DNA of 64,000 nt, taken from contig MHBH01000076.1 of NCBI GenBank assembly GCA_001804805.1, positions 1 to 64,000 of the forward strand. Reading direction: 5' to 3'. This stretch comes from Lentisphaerae bacterium GWF2_49_21. Lineage in GTDB: Bacteria; Verrucomicrobiota; Lentisphaeria; Victivallales; GWF2-50-93. Below, in pieces: positions 36,914-44,739 of this stretch. The notes under the pieces are model-generated. The model had not been told where the DNA came from, did no database searches, and saw nothing but the letters and a program-made list of their open reading frames with translations. The translations under genes and the position numbers were made by a program. Positions within the stretch are counted from its first letter, which is position 1. Every line of letters begins with the position of its first letter.

Positions 36914-37231
36914 ATGATTAAGATCCTGAAATTTTCCGTAAATGAGATCCTGATTGACAGGGAAGCGGTCTCCGAGGCCGTCAACAAGGCCTGTTCCAGA
37001 GGCGTTTCTGCGAAAGTCGCAGGAATATGCCAGATTGGAGACACGTTGATGATTCCCGTGGAGGAGACAAAAGAGGCGACGAAATTGGAATATGTCATTG
37101 CACCGTTCCCGGCCGTCAACGAGGATGAGATCGCCGGCGAGATGAAATCACGCTACTACGCAGGATTCTCGACGATAGGAGTCTTCATGATCACCGACAA
37201 GAGATGGGCACTGTTTGCGAAGGGGAAGTAA
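36914..37231 (+). CDS. Small conserved hypothetical protein
   Basis: 105 residues, soluble. Start at 36914 is one base after the pyrophosphorylase stop, implying coupled translation; the frame is open further upstream but that part overlaps the pyrophosphorylase gene. Segments FSVNEILIDREAVSEAVNKAC and KSRYYAGFSTIGVFMITDKRWALFAKGK are well formed, but I do not recognise the family. It may partner the pyrophosphorylase. Confidence 0.6.
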   Translation: MIKILKFSVNEILIDREAVSEAVNKACSRGVSAKVAGICQIGDTLMIPVEETKEATKLEYVIAPFPAVNEDEIAGEMKSRYYAGFSTIGVFMITDKRWALFAKGK

Positions 37232-37601
37232 GGATGGTTGGATGAATGGATGTAAAGATAGGCGATAGCTTTGTTTAGGAAATATATTCCGTTGGAGTCC
37301 AAACTTTAGTTTGTCTTAATATTCAATGAAAACACGCAGTAATTCGTTCGTAGTAGCGCATGTTTGCGCGTTCTTAAAAGTAGGGACGGGCTTTAGCCTG
37401 TCCCTTTCTTAAAGCTAAAGATGGTACATGCTTCCTTCGACAGGCTCAGGACAAGGAAGCACGTACCTACTTGAATAACGGCGTATAAATTCGCCTACTA
37501 CAAACAAAATACACAAGTAAGCTGCTGTGAGGCAAACTGGATTATTGGTATTTATCCTGTAAATCCTGTTATCCTGTCAAAAAGAAGAATTAGATAATTT
37601 A
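37232..37601. other. Gene-free interval of dispersed repeats
   Basis: 370 bases. In order: GGATGGTTGGATGAATGGATG directly after a stop codon; GTTGGAGTCCAAACTTTAG (37290 onward), which recurs at about 51970 with the palindrome CAAACTTTAGTTTG; GGGACGGGCTTTAGCCTGTCCC (37383 onward, a palindrome); CTTCGACAGGCTCAGGACAAGG (37437 onward), whose relative is translated inside hsdS; and ATCCTGTAAATCCTG/TTATCCTGTC before the radical SAM gene. Confidence 0.7.
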
Positions 37602-38693
37602 ATGAAACGATTCAAGAAGATATATGTCGAGATCACCAACGTCTGCAATCTGAGCTGTTCGATCTGTCCTGGGACAAAACGCAGTCCGTCCCACATGGAA
37701 CCTGCAAAGTTTGAATCAGTATTGGAAAAGATCAGCCCTTTCAGCGACTACCTCTATCTGCATGTCATGGGCGAACCTCTCCTGCATCCGGAATTTCCTG
37801 ATATACTTGGGCTCTGCGAACTTCGCAAGTTCAAGGTCAATATCGCGACAAACGGCGTGCTGATAGGAAAACACAAGGATGCGATCCTCGCATCGAAATC
37901 TGTCAGGCAGGTGAACTTCTCCATCCATTGCCTCGACATCCAGAAGAACTCAAAGCTGCCCAGGAGCTACCTTTCCGATATCCTGGAATTTATAGATGAA
38001 GGCAGGAGGAAAACTAAGATCTATTTCGCCCTGCGGCTGTGGAACATGAAACCCGGGGCGGACGCCAACCCGGAAATACTCAGACAGATAGAAAAATTCT
38101 TTTTACGATCTGGGCAAAATGAAGATCCTGATAACTTTGCAATAAAACGGTATTTCAATACAAAGGAGGGCGGACATTCCTGTCCGCCGTGGCGCAGCTT
38201 CCCAGCGAAGCCTGGTCCGCCAAAACGCGGGTTGGAAAACCCGCGCTCCCTTGAAGAGAGAGAAGTTCAATGCGATTATAAGACCACGAATAGGAACTTA
38301 AAAGAAAAGAAAGGCGTGGAACTGGCACCTAATGTATTCCTGAATTTCGCGCAGGAGTTCAAATGGCCTGACCTTCATAGTAAAACTTTTCCTGAGGGAA
38401 AAGTTTTCTGCCGGGGGATGCGTGACCATTGCGCGATACTTGTCGATGGAACGGTCGTGCCATGCTGTCTTGACAAGGACGGCGTAATTCCTCTAGGGAA
38501 TATTTTCGCTGATGACTTTTCAAAACTGATATCCGGGGTGAGGGCGGAGAAGATCGTCAAGGGATTCTCCGAGGGCCGTGCCGTTGAAGAACTGTGCAAA
38601 AGCTGCGAATTCCGCAATAGGTTCAGCAAAGCAAATATTGCAGGAACGCCCAGGCATCATGACGGTGTACTCGCCGTTCTACGAATGCATTAG
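37602..38693 (+). CDS. Radical SAM/SPASM protein with an in-frame repeat insertion
   Basis: 363 residues. Radical SAM cluster motif C15-N-L-S-C19-S-I-C22 and GEPLLHPEF (SAM-binding GGEP equivalent). C-terminal cysteines (KVFCRGMRDHC, VVPCCLDKDG, LCKSCEF) form a SPASM-type auxiliary cluster site. Residues about 188-222 (GGHSCPPWRSFPAKPG through LENPRSLEE) are not family-like: they translate two palindromes and a repeat that also occurs next to the tRNA. The frame is preserved, so the protein may tolerate the insertion as a loop or may be inactivated. Such proteins modify peptides or mature enzymes; here the partner is unknown. Confidence 0.82.
   Translation: MKRFKKIYVEITNVCNLSCSICPGTKRSPSHMEPAKFESVLEKISPFSDYLYLHVMGEPLLHPEFPDILGLCELRKFKVNIATNGVLIGKHKDAILASKSVRQVNFSIHCLDIQKNSKLPRSYLSDILEFIDEGRRKTKIYFALRLWNMKPGADANPEILRQIEKFFLRSGQNEDPDNFAIKRYFNTKEGGHSCPPWRSFPAKPGPPKRGLENPRSLEEREVQCDYKTTNRNLKEKKGVELAPNVFLNFAQEFKWPDLHSKTFPEGKVFCRGMRDHCAILVDGTVVPCCLDKDGVIPLGNIFADDFSKLISGVRAEKIVKGFSEGRAVEELCKSCEFRNRFSKANIAGTPRHHDGVLAVLRMH
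38169..38244. repeat. Dispersed repeat inserted inside the radical SAM gene
   Basis: GGCGGACAttccTGTCCGCC (38169-38188), GGCGCAGCTTCCCAGCGAAG (38191 onward) and GCGGGTTggaaAACCCGC (38227-38244) stand consecutively in the coding sequence. The middle part matches 48727-48758 at about 26 of 32 positions. These are intergenic repeat types elsewhere in the window. Confidence 0.75.
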
Positions 38694-39020
38694 TTATGGT
38701 TTTGAGTATGTTAATATTAAAGTTATGGAGGCCAAGACAAGTGATAGCCCCATTATAAACAAATACATCTCGTATAATTTCGCAAGTCTTGGATCAATCT
38801 GCTTTCTAAATTCTTTTCGTTTGGCCGAGTCTTGATAATATTCTTTATAATTGTGTATCCCATAAAATTTACTTCTGAACTCTAATTCCGGTGGATTGGG
38901 ATCTTTTCCGTCTTTATAAAGCTTCTGCTGCAATTTCGAGTTAATATTTACAAAGCCTATAATTCCAACAAATAGGCCAATTATACTTATGCAAAATATT
39001 AATATTCCAATTGTGACCAT
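38694..39020 (-). CDS. Small two-helix membrane protein
   Basis: 108 residues: membrane helix at about 3-25, a charged middle (SKFYGIHNYKEYYQDSAKRKEFRKQID), membrane helix at about 86-104. AT-rich relative to its neighbours. Its stop touches that of the convergent radical SAM gene. Not recognised; the two helices and clean reading frame suggest a real gene, but no family was identified. Confidence 0.5.
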   Translation of the reverse strand: MVTIGILIFCISIIGLFVGIIGFVNINSKLQQKLYKDGKDPNPPELEFRSKFYGIHNYKEYYQDSAKRKEFRKQIDPRLAKLYEMYLFIMGLSLVLASITLILTYSKP

Positions 39021-39105
39021 AAACTATTTTATACGAAATTTCGCTTTTTTGTAAATTAGCACTTTTTTCAGTGCAATACAATACGCGCAAGGTGCTTGGA
39101 ATCTG
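39020..39105. repeat. Dispersed repeat, copy 2 (partner at 27318-27405)
   Basis: Same word order as copy 1: palindrome TATACGAAATTTCG, GCACTTTTTTCAGTGC, AATACAATACGC, CTTGGAATCTG. It sits immediately upstream of the small membrane protein gene, so it could carry that gene's leader. Confidence 0.8.
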
Positions 39106-39760
39106 CTGAATCAATGCCGTTAACTATATATGAGATTTAAATTGTTCTTGTCTTTACGCATGGAATGCGTTGAATAACATAGGCTATGGTTTCAACCCTG
39201 TCTACTATACGCATTTTTGCATATAAAAAGCATCCTGTCGGCTTCTGTCCCAGAGGGACGAAATGGAAATAGGCAGGGGCTTCAGCCCCTGTTGAGTGGA
39301 TTATATGTATCCAGGCGTGCCATAGGTACGCCGTGAAAACCATAAACTCGGACATTAACATCGCGTACCTATGGCACGCGAACACAACCACGGCAGTAAA
39401 CAGGGGCTGAAGCCCCTGCCTATTCTCATCCTGTCCCAGCCGGGACAGGCAATTTCTAGGATCCCAAAATTTATTTTACCCTGAAGGGGCAGGGTATACT
39501 CCGTCCCTACAGGACGAATCATTTTTTCATATATGTCCTGTGGTTGAAACCACAGGCTGCATTACTCAATCCCTTCAGGATTCGCATATGCATGTAACTA
39601 ACATAAAAAGTAAAAAGCAGTGGAATATCGGGAAAACTGGTGATTTCCAGCAGGTCTGAATTTTCTACGTATATCGCATCCAAGTTTAGAAAAAACAGGG
39701 AATAGAGTGTATATTTAACTGTACGATAGAAATATAGTGGAATTCTTTCCGGAGGCTGAG
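39106..39760. other. Gene-free interval dense in palindromes
   Basis: About 655 bases with no credible gene. It contains GTCCCAGAGGGAC (39248), the composite element 39268-39424, CCTGTCCCagCCGGGACAGG (39430-39449) and CCTGTGGTTgaAACCACAGG (39537-39556). A promoter for the sugar kinase should lie in 39650-39740 but I cannot place it. Confidence 0.7.
39268..39424. repeat. Nested inverted-repeat element (26-bp and 17-bp arms)
   Basis: Outer arms at 39268-39293 and 39399-39424 are a perfect 26-bp inverted repeat whose core is itself palindromic (GGGGCTTCAGCCCC). Inner arms GCGTGCCATAGGTACGC (39315-39331) and GCGTACCTATGGCACGC (39363-39379) are a perfect 17-bp inverted repeat. The whole 157-base block could fold into one long hairpin. 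Confidence 0.92.
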
Positions 39761-41314
39761 ATGAGGTTGTTTCTCGGATTGGACAGCAGTACACAGGGCC
39801 TGAAGGCCCAGGTGATTGATCTTGACAGCGGATCCATAACTGCTTCCGCCGGCGTCAATTTTTCCACTGAACTTTCCAAGTATGGCTGTCAGAACGGCGT
39901 CCTGCCCGACAAGGATCCGCTTGTCAAACACTCAAACCCGCTCATGTGGCTAGAGGCGCTGGACCTTGTTTTTTCAAAGCTGAAGGCTGCAAATATCCCA
40001 CTCGACAAGATCCTTGCAATAAGCGGTTCCGGCCAGCAGCACGGCTCGGTATATCTGAACGATAAATTTGAAGAGGTGATATCTGGGCTTGACGCTTCCA
40101 AGCCTCTTGCCGAACAGATCAGGCCCGCCCTGTCAAGGAAAAGCTCCCCGATCTGGATGGACAGTTCAACGAGCGCCGAATGCGAGGAAATTGCAAAGGC
40201 CGTCGGGAAGAAGAAGCTTCAGGAGATCACCGGCTCTCCGGCGATCGAACGGTTTACGGGGCCGCAGATAAGGAAATTCTGGAAGACAGAACCTGGGAAC
40301 TATGAGAAGACGGACCGCATACATCTTGTCAGTTCCTTCATGGCGTCCGTTCTTGCAGGAACGAGTGCTCCCATAGACTACGGAGACGGGGCGGGGATGA
40401 ATCTTTTGAACTTGAAGACGCTTGTCTGGGATTTCAAGATATGCGAGGCGACGGCGCCGGGGCTTGTGAAAAAGCTTCCCATGGCCGTACCTTCAGCAAC
40501 TTCGGTCGGAAAGCTCTCGCAGTATTTCAAGAAATATGGATTGAAACCCGGGATACCGGTGATCGCCTGGTCGGGTGATAATCCGTGCAGCCTGATCGGT
40601 GTCGGAGCAGGAGAGCCGGGAACTGCAGTGATCAGCCTTGGCACGAGCGACACATTCTTTGCGGCGATGTCATCCTCCCGCACCGATCCGCAGGGATACG
40701 GGCATGTGTTTGGAAATCCTACTGGCGGCTTCATGAGCCTCATATGTTTCAAGAACGGTTCTCTGGCTCGTGAGAAGGTGAAGGACGAATGCGGAGCGGA
40801 CTGGGATGCATTTGAAAAGGCGCTTTCAGAAGGCAAGCCTGGCAATGATGGCAACATGATGCTCCCGTATTTTGTGCCCGAGACGACGCCTCTTGTGCTC
40901 AAGGCGGGGGCCCGGTATTCCGGGACTAGGGAGTTCTGCAAGGGCAAGGCGTCGGCTCCGGTGAAAATACGCGCAGTGGTGGAGTCCCAGATGCTGGGCA
41001 TGAAGCTCCATTCAAAATGGATAGGCGAGGATTTCAAGTGCATAAGGGTGACGGGAGGTGCTTCGAAAAGCCCCGGCATATGCAGGATATTGGCCGATGT
41101 GTTCCAGGCGAGGGTTGAAAAGATATCTGTTGCGGATTCCGCAGCTCTCGGAGCCGCTGTACGGGCTGCGCATTTCATGTGCTTCGGCAAGATGGGCGGA
41201 TATTATGCGAAGTTCGCAGCTGCGGTGGAAACGATAGAGCCGGATCCTGCGACGGCGGAAACATATGCCGGCATGCTTGATAGATTCGCTGAATTCGAGA
41301 AGGAAAAAGAATAA
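39761..41314 (+). CDS. xylB: FGGY-family carbohydrate kinase, xylulokinase-like
   Basis: 517 residues. N-terminal ATP-binding MRLFLGLDSSTQGLKAQV, the substrate loop ISGSGQQHGSVYL, PIWMDSSTSAEC, GDNPCSLIGVGAGEPGTAVISLGTSDT (second nucleotide motif) and TGGASKSPGICRILADVF near the C-terminus. These match D-xylulokinases and relatives. An ATG 24 bases upstream is in frame, but GGAGG sits 5 bases before 39761. No isomerase or transporter is nearby to confirm the sugar. The next gene starts 16 bases later. Confidence 0.88.
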   Translation: MRLFLGLDSSTQGLKAQVIDLDSGSITASAGVNFSTELSKYGCQNGVLPDKDPLVKHSNPLMWLEALDLVFSKLKAANIPLDKILAISGSGQQHGSVYLNDKFEEVISGLDASKPLAEQIRPALSRKSSPIWMDSSTSAECEEIAKAVGKKKLQEITGSPAIERFTGPQIRKFWKTEPGNYEKTDRIHLVSSFMASVLAGTSAPIDYGDGAGMNLLNLKTLVWDFKICEATAPGLVKKLPMAVPSATSVGKLSQYFKKYGLKPGIPVIAWSGDNPCSLIGVGAGEPGTAVISLGTSDTFFAAMSSSRTDPQGYGHVFGNPTGGFMSLICFKNGSLAREKVKDECGADWDAFEKALSEGKPGNDGNMMLPYFVPETTPLVLKAGARYSGTREFCKGKASAPVKIRAVVESQMLGMKLHSKWIGEDFKCIRVTGGASKSPGICRILADVFQARVEKISVADSAALGAAVRAAHFMCFGKMGGYYAKFAAAVETIEPDPATAETYAGMLDRFAEFEKEKE

Positions 41315-41330
41315 ACCGGGTCCCTTCAAT

Positions 41331-44003
41331 ATGAAAACTGACGGCAAGATAAAGCAGGAAAAGAAAAGAACGCCTCTGGTGAAGAAGCTTGGTCTTCTGC
41401 TTGTTTCGCTTCTGCTTGTCCTGCTGGCGCTGCGGATCTGCGTCCCCTTCTATATAGAGAACAATCTCTGTGCGAAAATCGCAGATGCGTTGAAGGTCAA
41501 TTCCGTCCACTGCGATGTCCGCAGTTTCGGGATCACCCATCTTGACATATCGGACATCCGTGCGGGCGACATCAAAAACCCGTTCGTGAAGATCGATTCC
41601 ATGAGGATAAATTATTCTTCGGTAGGAATCTTGTTCGGGAAGATAGAGTCGGTTGCGATATCCGGGCTGGATCTGAAAGCGGGGCTGGCGGGCGGGAAAT
41701 TCTATATCCCCGGCCTTGACCTCGACAGCTTGATAAAGGGGGGCCAGCCGAAGAAGGGCGGTTCGAAGAATCTTCTTCCGGTAACTATAGAATACTGCGT
41801 AATCCGCAATTCGGAGCTGGATATTGTCTTTGATGGCAGGATACAGAGGATCCCCTTTGAGATGGCGATGGTGTTCCGCCAGGCCTCGCCGGATGACAGG
41901 AAGAAGTCCGACTACGAGATGAGCCTGTCTTTCTATCCCCGCGGCGAGCCTGTCCGCGTGTGGGGAGGTTTTGATCTCAAGGGGGCCAGGGCTTTCTGCG
42001 GGATGAAGACGGAAGACATGACCATTGCGAGGTTCCAGGATCTTACGGACAGGATAAAGGGGCTTAAGATTTCCGGAGTCGTCGGCTTTGAATCGGCGTT
42101 TGACACTTCCGGAAACATCGGATTCAGTGTTGAGATCTCAGAACTCGACCTCCAGTACAAGGGAGTGAATATAATCAATGCGACCGACAATTCCGGAAAA
42201 CTCCTGCCCCTTGTGATCCAGATGGGCATAAGGAAGGATGCCCTGCCGTTCACCTTCAATACTTTCAGGATGCAGGCGCCCCTGCCGATCGATTTCAGCA
42301 TGGATGCGCCCGGAGGGGAGATCAAGATCACAAAAGACGGCATAAGCGTGGCCACTGAGATAAAAGCGTCCATCGACAAGTCCTATTTCAACAGCAGGCA
42401 CAGGAGTTCCAGCCTGAAGCTCAAGGAGTCTGAATACTGCACTCTTCTTTTTGATGCGGACGTTGACAGGAGCCTGAAGTGGCATTTCAATTTCAGCGCG
42501 CTCCATGACATAAGCGAGACGGTGGAGCTGGAGAGCGACACGCAGCAGATTACGTGCAGTCCTATGATACTTTCGGTTTCAGGCGACGGCAACAATCATT
42601 CAGGCGTGATCAGCTATGTCATGAGGATTGCCGACATTGAATGGCAGAAGGAAAGCGGCGAGTTTTTGGACCTGCCGGATCTGGAATTTGCAGGAGACCT
42701 GAGGTTCGACTCCATGGCGACACCGGTTCTCATCGGGAACACGATAGTATCTGCGGACAGGCTTTCAATAGGCGGCATGAACTGCGGGAAAATAGAGGCG
42801 ATGATTCCTTTCCGGTGGCCATTGGTCCCAGGGCAGTCAGATTTCGAGGAGAACAGGGGCACTCTCAAGACAGGCACTCTCAAGTCCGGTAACTCAAGCT
42901 TCGGATACTTCGATGCCATTCTCAGCCAGTCCGACAGCCTGGCCTGGAGCATAGGCGGATTCCTGAATACAGTCTTTGACAATTTCAGGGTGGATTTTTC
43001 AGGAGAGGCGGGTCTCGACGAAGGTGGAGGTGTTTTCTGCAACATTGACTTTGAAATCCCGAACTACGCCTCCAGCTCAAAGATGGATTTTGGAAAGGTC
43101 AATCCTGATTTCTCAGGAATCATACTGGAGGGGACTCTTAAGACAAAAGGCAAGATCGCCTGTGAAGGCGGTGTTTTGAAGACCGGTGCAGGCGTGAGCC
43201 TGACCGATTCCACTCTTTCATCATCTGAAAGGAATTTCAAGATCGAAGGGCTCGAACTTTTCCTGTCCATGCAGGATCTCGCCCTTTTCAAGTCAATGCC
43301 GAAGCAGACCCTCAAGTTTGCCAGGATGACGGCTGGAACCCTTTCGGTTGAATCGGGAGAGATTGAATTCCAGATCGAATCGCCGAAGAAGTATTTCATC
43401 GAGAAGAGCGGCTTCTCCTGGTGCGGCGGACATGTGTATTCCCACGCCATGAGGATCGAGCCCGGCGAGGATCTCGAGTTCATCCTGTATTGCGACCGCC
43501 TTAATCTTCTCGCCGTGCTCAGCCAGCTGCAGGCCGCCGGCGGTACCGGCGACGGAACAGTGAATGGACGGATACCTGTGAAAATCAAAAACGGGCGCTT
43601 GAGATTCACTGACGGCTTCCTGTATTCCTCTCCGGGACAGGGGGGCAACATAAAGCTCGGGAATTCGCAGGTTCTCGATACCGCCTCCGCCATCCAGAAG
43701 CAGAATGCACAGATGGCGATCGTTGTTGAATCATTGAAGGATTTCAAATATGACTGGGTGCGGCTCGCTCTGAACAGCGAGAACCGCAAGCTCAACATCG
43801 TCCTGGACATAAACGGAAAACCAGCCAAACCTCTCAATTTCTGGATTAATTCTGAAGGGGAGTTCTACCAGACCGACGAGGGAAGCGGGCTCACTGCCAA
43901 ATTCGAATCTATCCTGTTTACAATTAATTTCTCGCTTCCAATTAACAGGATGTTGCGTTATGGTAAGGATTTTAATGAGATGATAAAGGGAGAACAAAAA
44001 TGA
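41331..44003 (+). CDS. ydbH: YdbH-family intermembrane transport protein
   Basis: 890 residues: N-terminal membrane anchor (about 18-38) followed by an extended beta-rich protein of AsmA-like character with repeated FDLKGA/GGFL-type strands, ending with a C-terminal domain (NSRGTV-like VNGRIPVKIKNGRLRF ... LNIVLDINGK). This is the organisation of YdbH, which in Escherichia coli works with YnbE to bridge the inner and outer membranes for phospholipid transport. The two following genes are ynbE-like and ydbL-like in the same order, which strengthens the assignment. Start at 41331 begins the anchor; the upstream open frame overlaps the kinase gene. Confidence 0.82.
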   Translation: MKTDGKIKQEKKRTPLVKKLGLLLVSLLLVLLALRICVPFYIENNLCAKIADALKVNSVHCDVRSFGITHLDISDIRAGDIKNPFVKIDSMRINYSSVGILFGKIESVAISGLDLKAGLAGGKFYIPGLDLDSLIKGGQPKKGGSKNLLPVTIEYCVIRNSELDIVFDGRIQRIPFEMAMVFRQASPDDRKKSDYEMSLSFYPRGEPVRVWGGFDLKGARAFCGMKTEDMTIARFQDLTDRIKGLKISGVVGFESAFDTSGNIGFSVEISELDLQYKGVNIINATDNSGKLLPLVIQMGIRKDALPFTFNTFRMQAPLPIDFSMDAPGGEIKITKDGISVATEIKASIDKSYFNSRHRSSSLKLKESEYCTLLFDADVDRSLKWHFNFSALHDISETVELESDTQQITCSPMILSVSGDGNNHSGVISYVMRIADIEWQKESGEFLDLPDLEFAGDLRFDSMATPVLIGNTIVSADRLSIGGMNCGKIEAMIPFRWPLVPGQSDFEENRGTLKTGTLKSGNSSFGYFDAILSQSDSLAWSIGGFLNTVFDNFRVDFSGEAGLDEGGGVFCNIDFEIPNYASSSKMDFGKVNPDFSGIILEGTLKTKGKIACEGGVLKTGAGVSLTDSTLSSSERNFKIEGLELFLSMQDLALFKSMPKQTLKFARMTAGTLSVESGEIEFQIESPKKYFIEKSGFSWCGGHVYSHAMRIEPGEDLEFILYCDRLNLLAVLSQLQAAGGTGDGTVNGRIPVKIKNGRLRFTDGFLYSSPGQGGNIKLGNSQVLDTASAIQKQNAQMAIVVESLKDFKYDWVRLALNSENRKLNIVLDINGKPAKPLNFWINSEGEFYQTDEGSGLTAKFESILFTINFSLPINRMLRYGKDFNEMIKGEQK

Positions 44004-44248
44004 AACCGGGAGGAATTATGGCAAGAGCCGTTCTAGCTGTCATGTGCCTGTCCATATGCATATTGGCAGGCTGCCTTTGGACCAAGCATGAAATCGAAGT
44101 CAAGCCGATGCATGTAATAGTCGATGTGAACGTGAAGATACAGCAGGAGCTCCAGGAAAAGTTCAAGAAGACGGATGAGGTTTCCAAGGAGATCAGCGAC
44201 AAGGAGGCCGAGGAGGCCCTGAGCAAGTATCTTGAATCGCAGAAATAA
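44000..44248 (+). CDS. ynbE: YnbE-family lipoprotein
   Basis: 82 residues: signal sequence ending in the lipobox LAGC, then TKHEIEVKPMHVIVDVNVKIQ, the hallmark beta strand of YnbE, and a helical charged tail. YnbE is an outer-membrane lipoprotein that forms a beta-stranded bridge with YdbH. The start overlaps the ydbH stop (ATGA) with GGGAG 7 bases upstream; a second ATG at 44018 also has a GGGAGG and cannot be excluded. Confidence 0.85.
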   Translation: MKPGGIMARAVLAVMCLSICILAGCLWTKHEIEVKPMHVIVDVNVKIQQELQEKFKKTDEVSKEISDKEAEEALSKYLESQK

Positions 44249-44276
44249 GAACCAAAAATCATATGGAGGATTTGAT

Positions 44277-44636
44277 ATGAGGACTTTGATTGGAAAGCTG
44301 GTGTTCATTCTCATGCTCGCGGGTTTTGCATTCTACGCCGCCGACGGATTCGGAATGGATTCCAAGCAGAGGCTTGCAATAATAAAGGGATTGAAGATCA
44401 AGGGCATTGTCGGCGAAAACAACAAGGGGCTTCTTGAGTTCAGGACTGCTGACAAGTCGGCGGCGGCCGTCGTCGATGAGGAAAATGCCGAACGGACCAA
44501 GGCCTACAGTGAAATAGCCAAGAAGACAAAAGTTGAAGTTGCAGATGTCGGAGCCCAGCGCGCCGCACAGATCGCCAAGGAGGAGTCGGCCGGTGTCTGG
44601 CTCCAGGACGCCGAAGGCAAGTGGAAGAAGAAATAA
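44277..44636 (+). CDS. ydbL: YdbL-family (DUF1318) periplasmic protein
   Basis: 119 residues: signal peptide (about 1-22), then KGLKIKGIVGENNKGLLEFR and VVDEENAERTKAYSEIAKKTKVEVADVGAQRAAQIAKEESAGVWLQDAEGKWKKK, which match the YdbL/DUF1318 family. In Escherichia coli YdbL modulates the YdbH-YnbE bridge. Start at 44277 with GGAGG 8 bases upstream; an earlier in-frame ATG overlaps ynbE. Confidence 0.88.
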   Translation: MRTLIGKLVFILMLAGFAFYAADGFGMDSKQRLAIIKGLKIKGIVGENNKGLLEFRTADKSAAAVVDEENAERTKAYSEIAKKTKVEVADVGAQRAAQIAKEESAGVWLQDAEGKWKKK

Positions 44637-44739
44637 TTTAACCAGCCTTGGGATATGCAGTATGTCCGATCGCGGGGGGCTTCTTGTGTTTGCAGAATAC
44701 CCCCGTTCCATTTGCAGTTCCGACAACAGGGGATTATAG

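Noticed and set aside
39137-39391. Open frames in the 39.1-39.5 kb interval
   Set aside because: They translate palindromic repeats only and match nothing coding-like.
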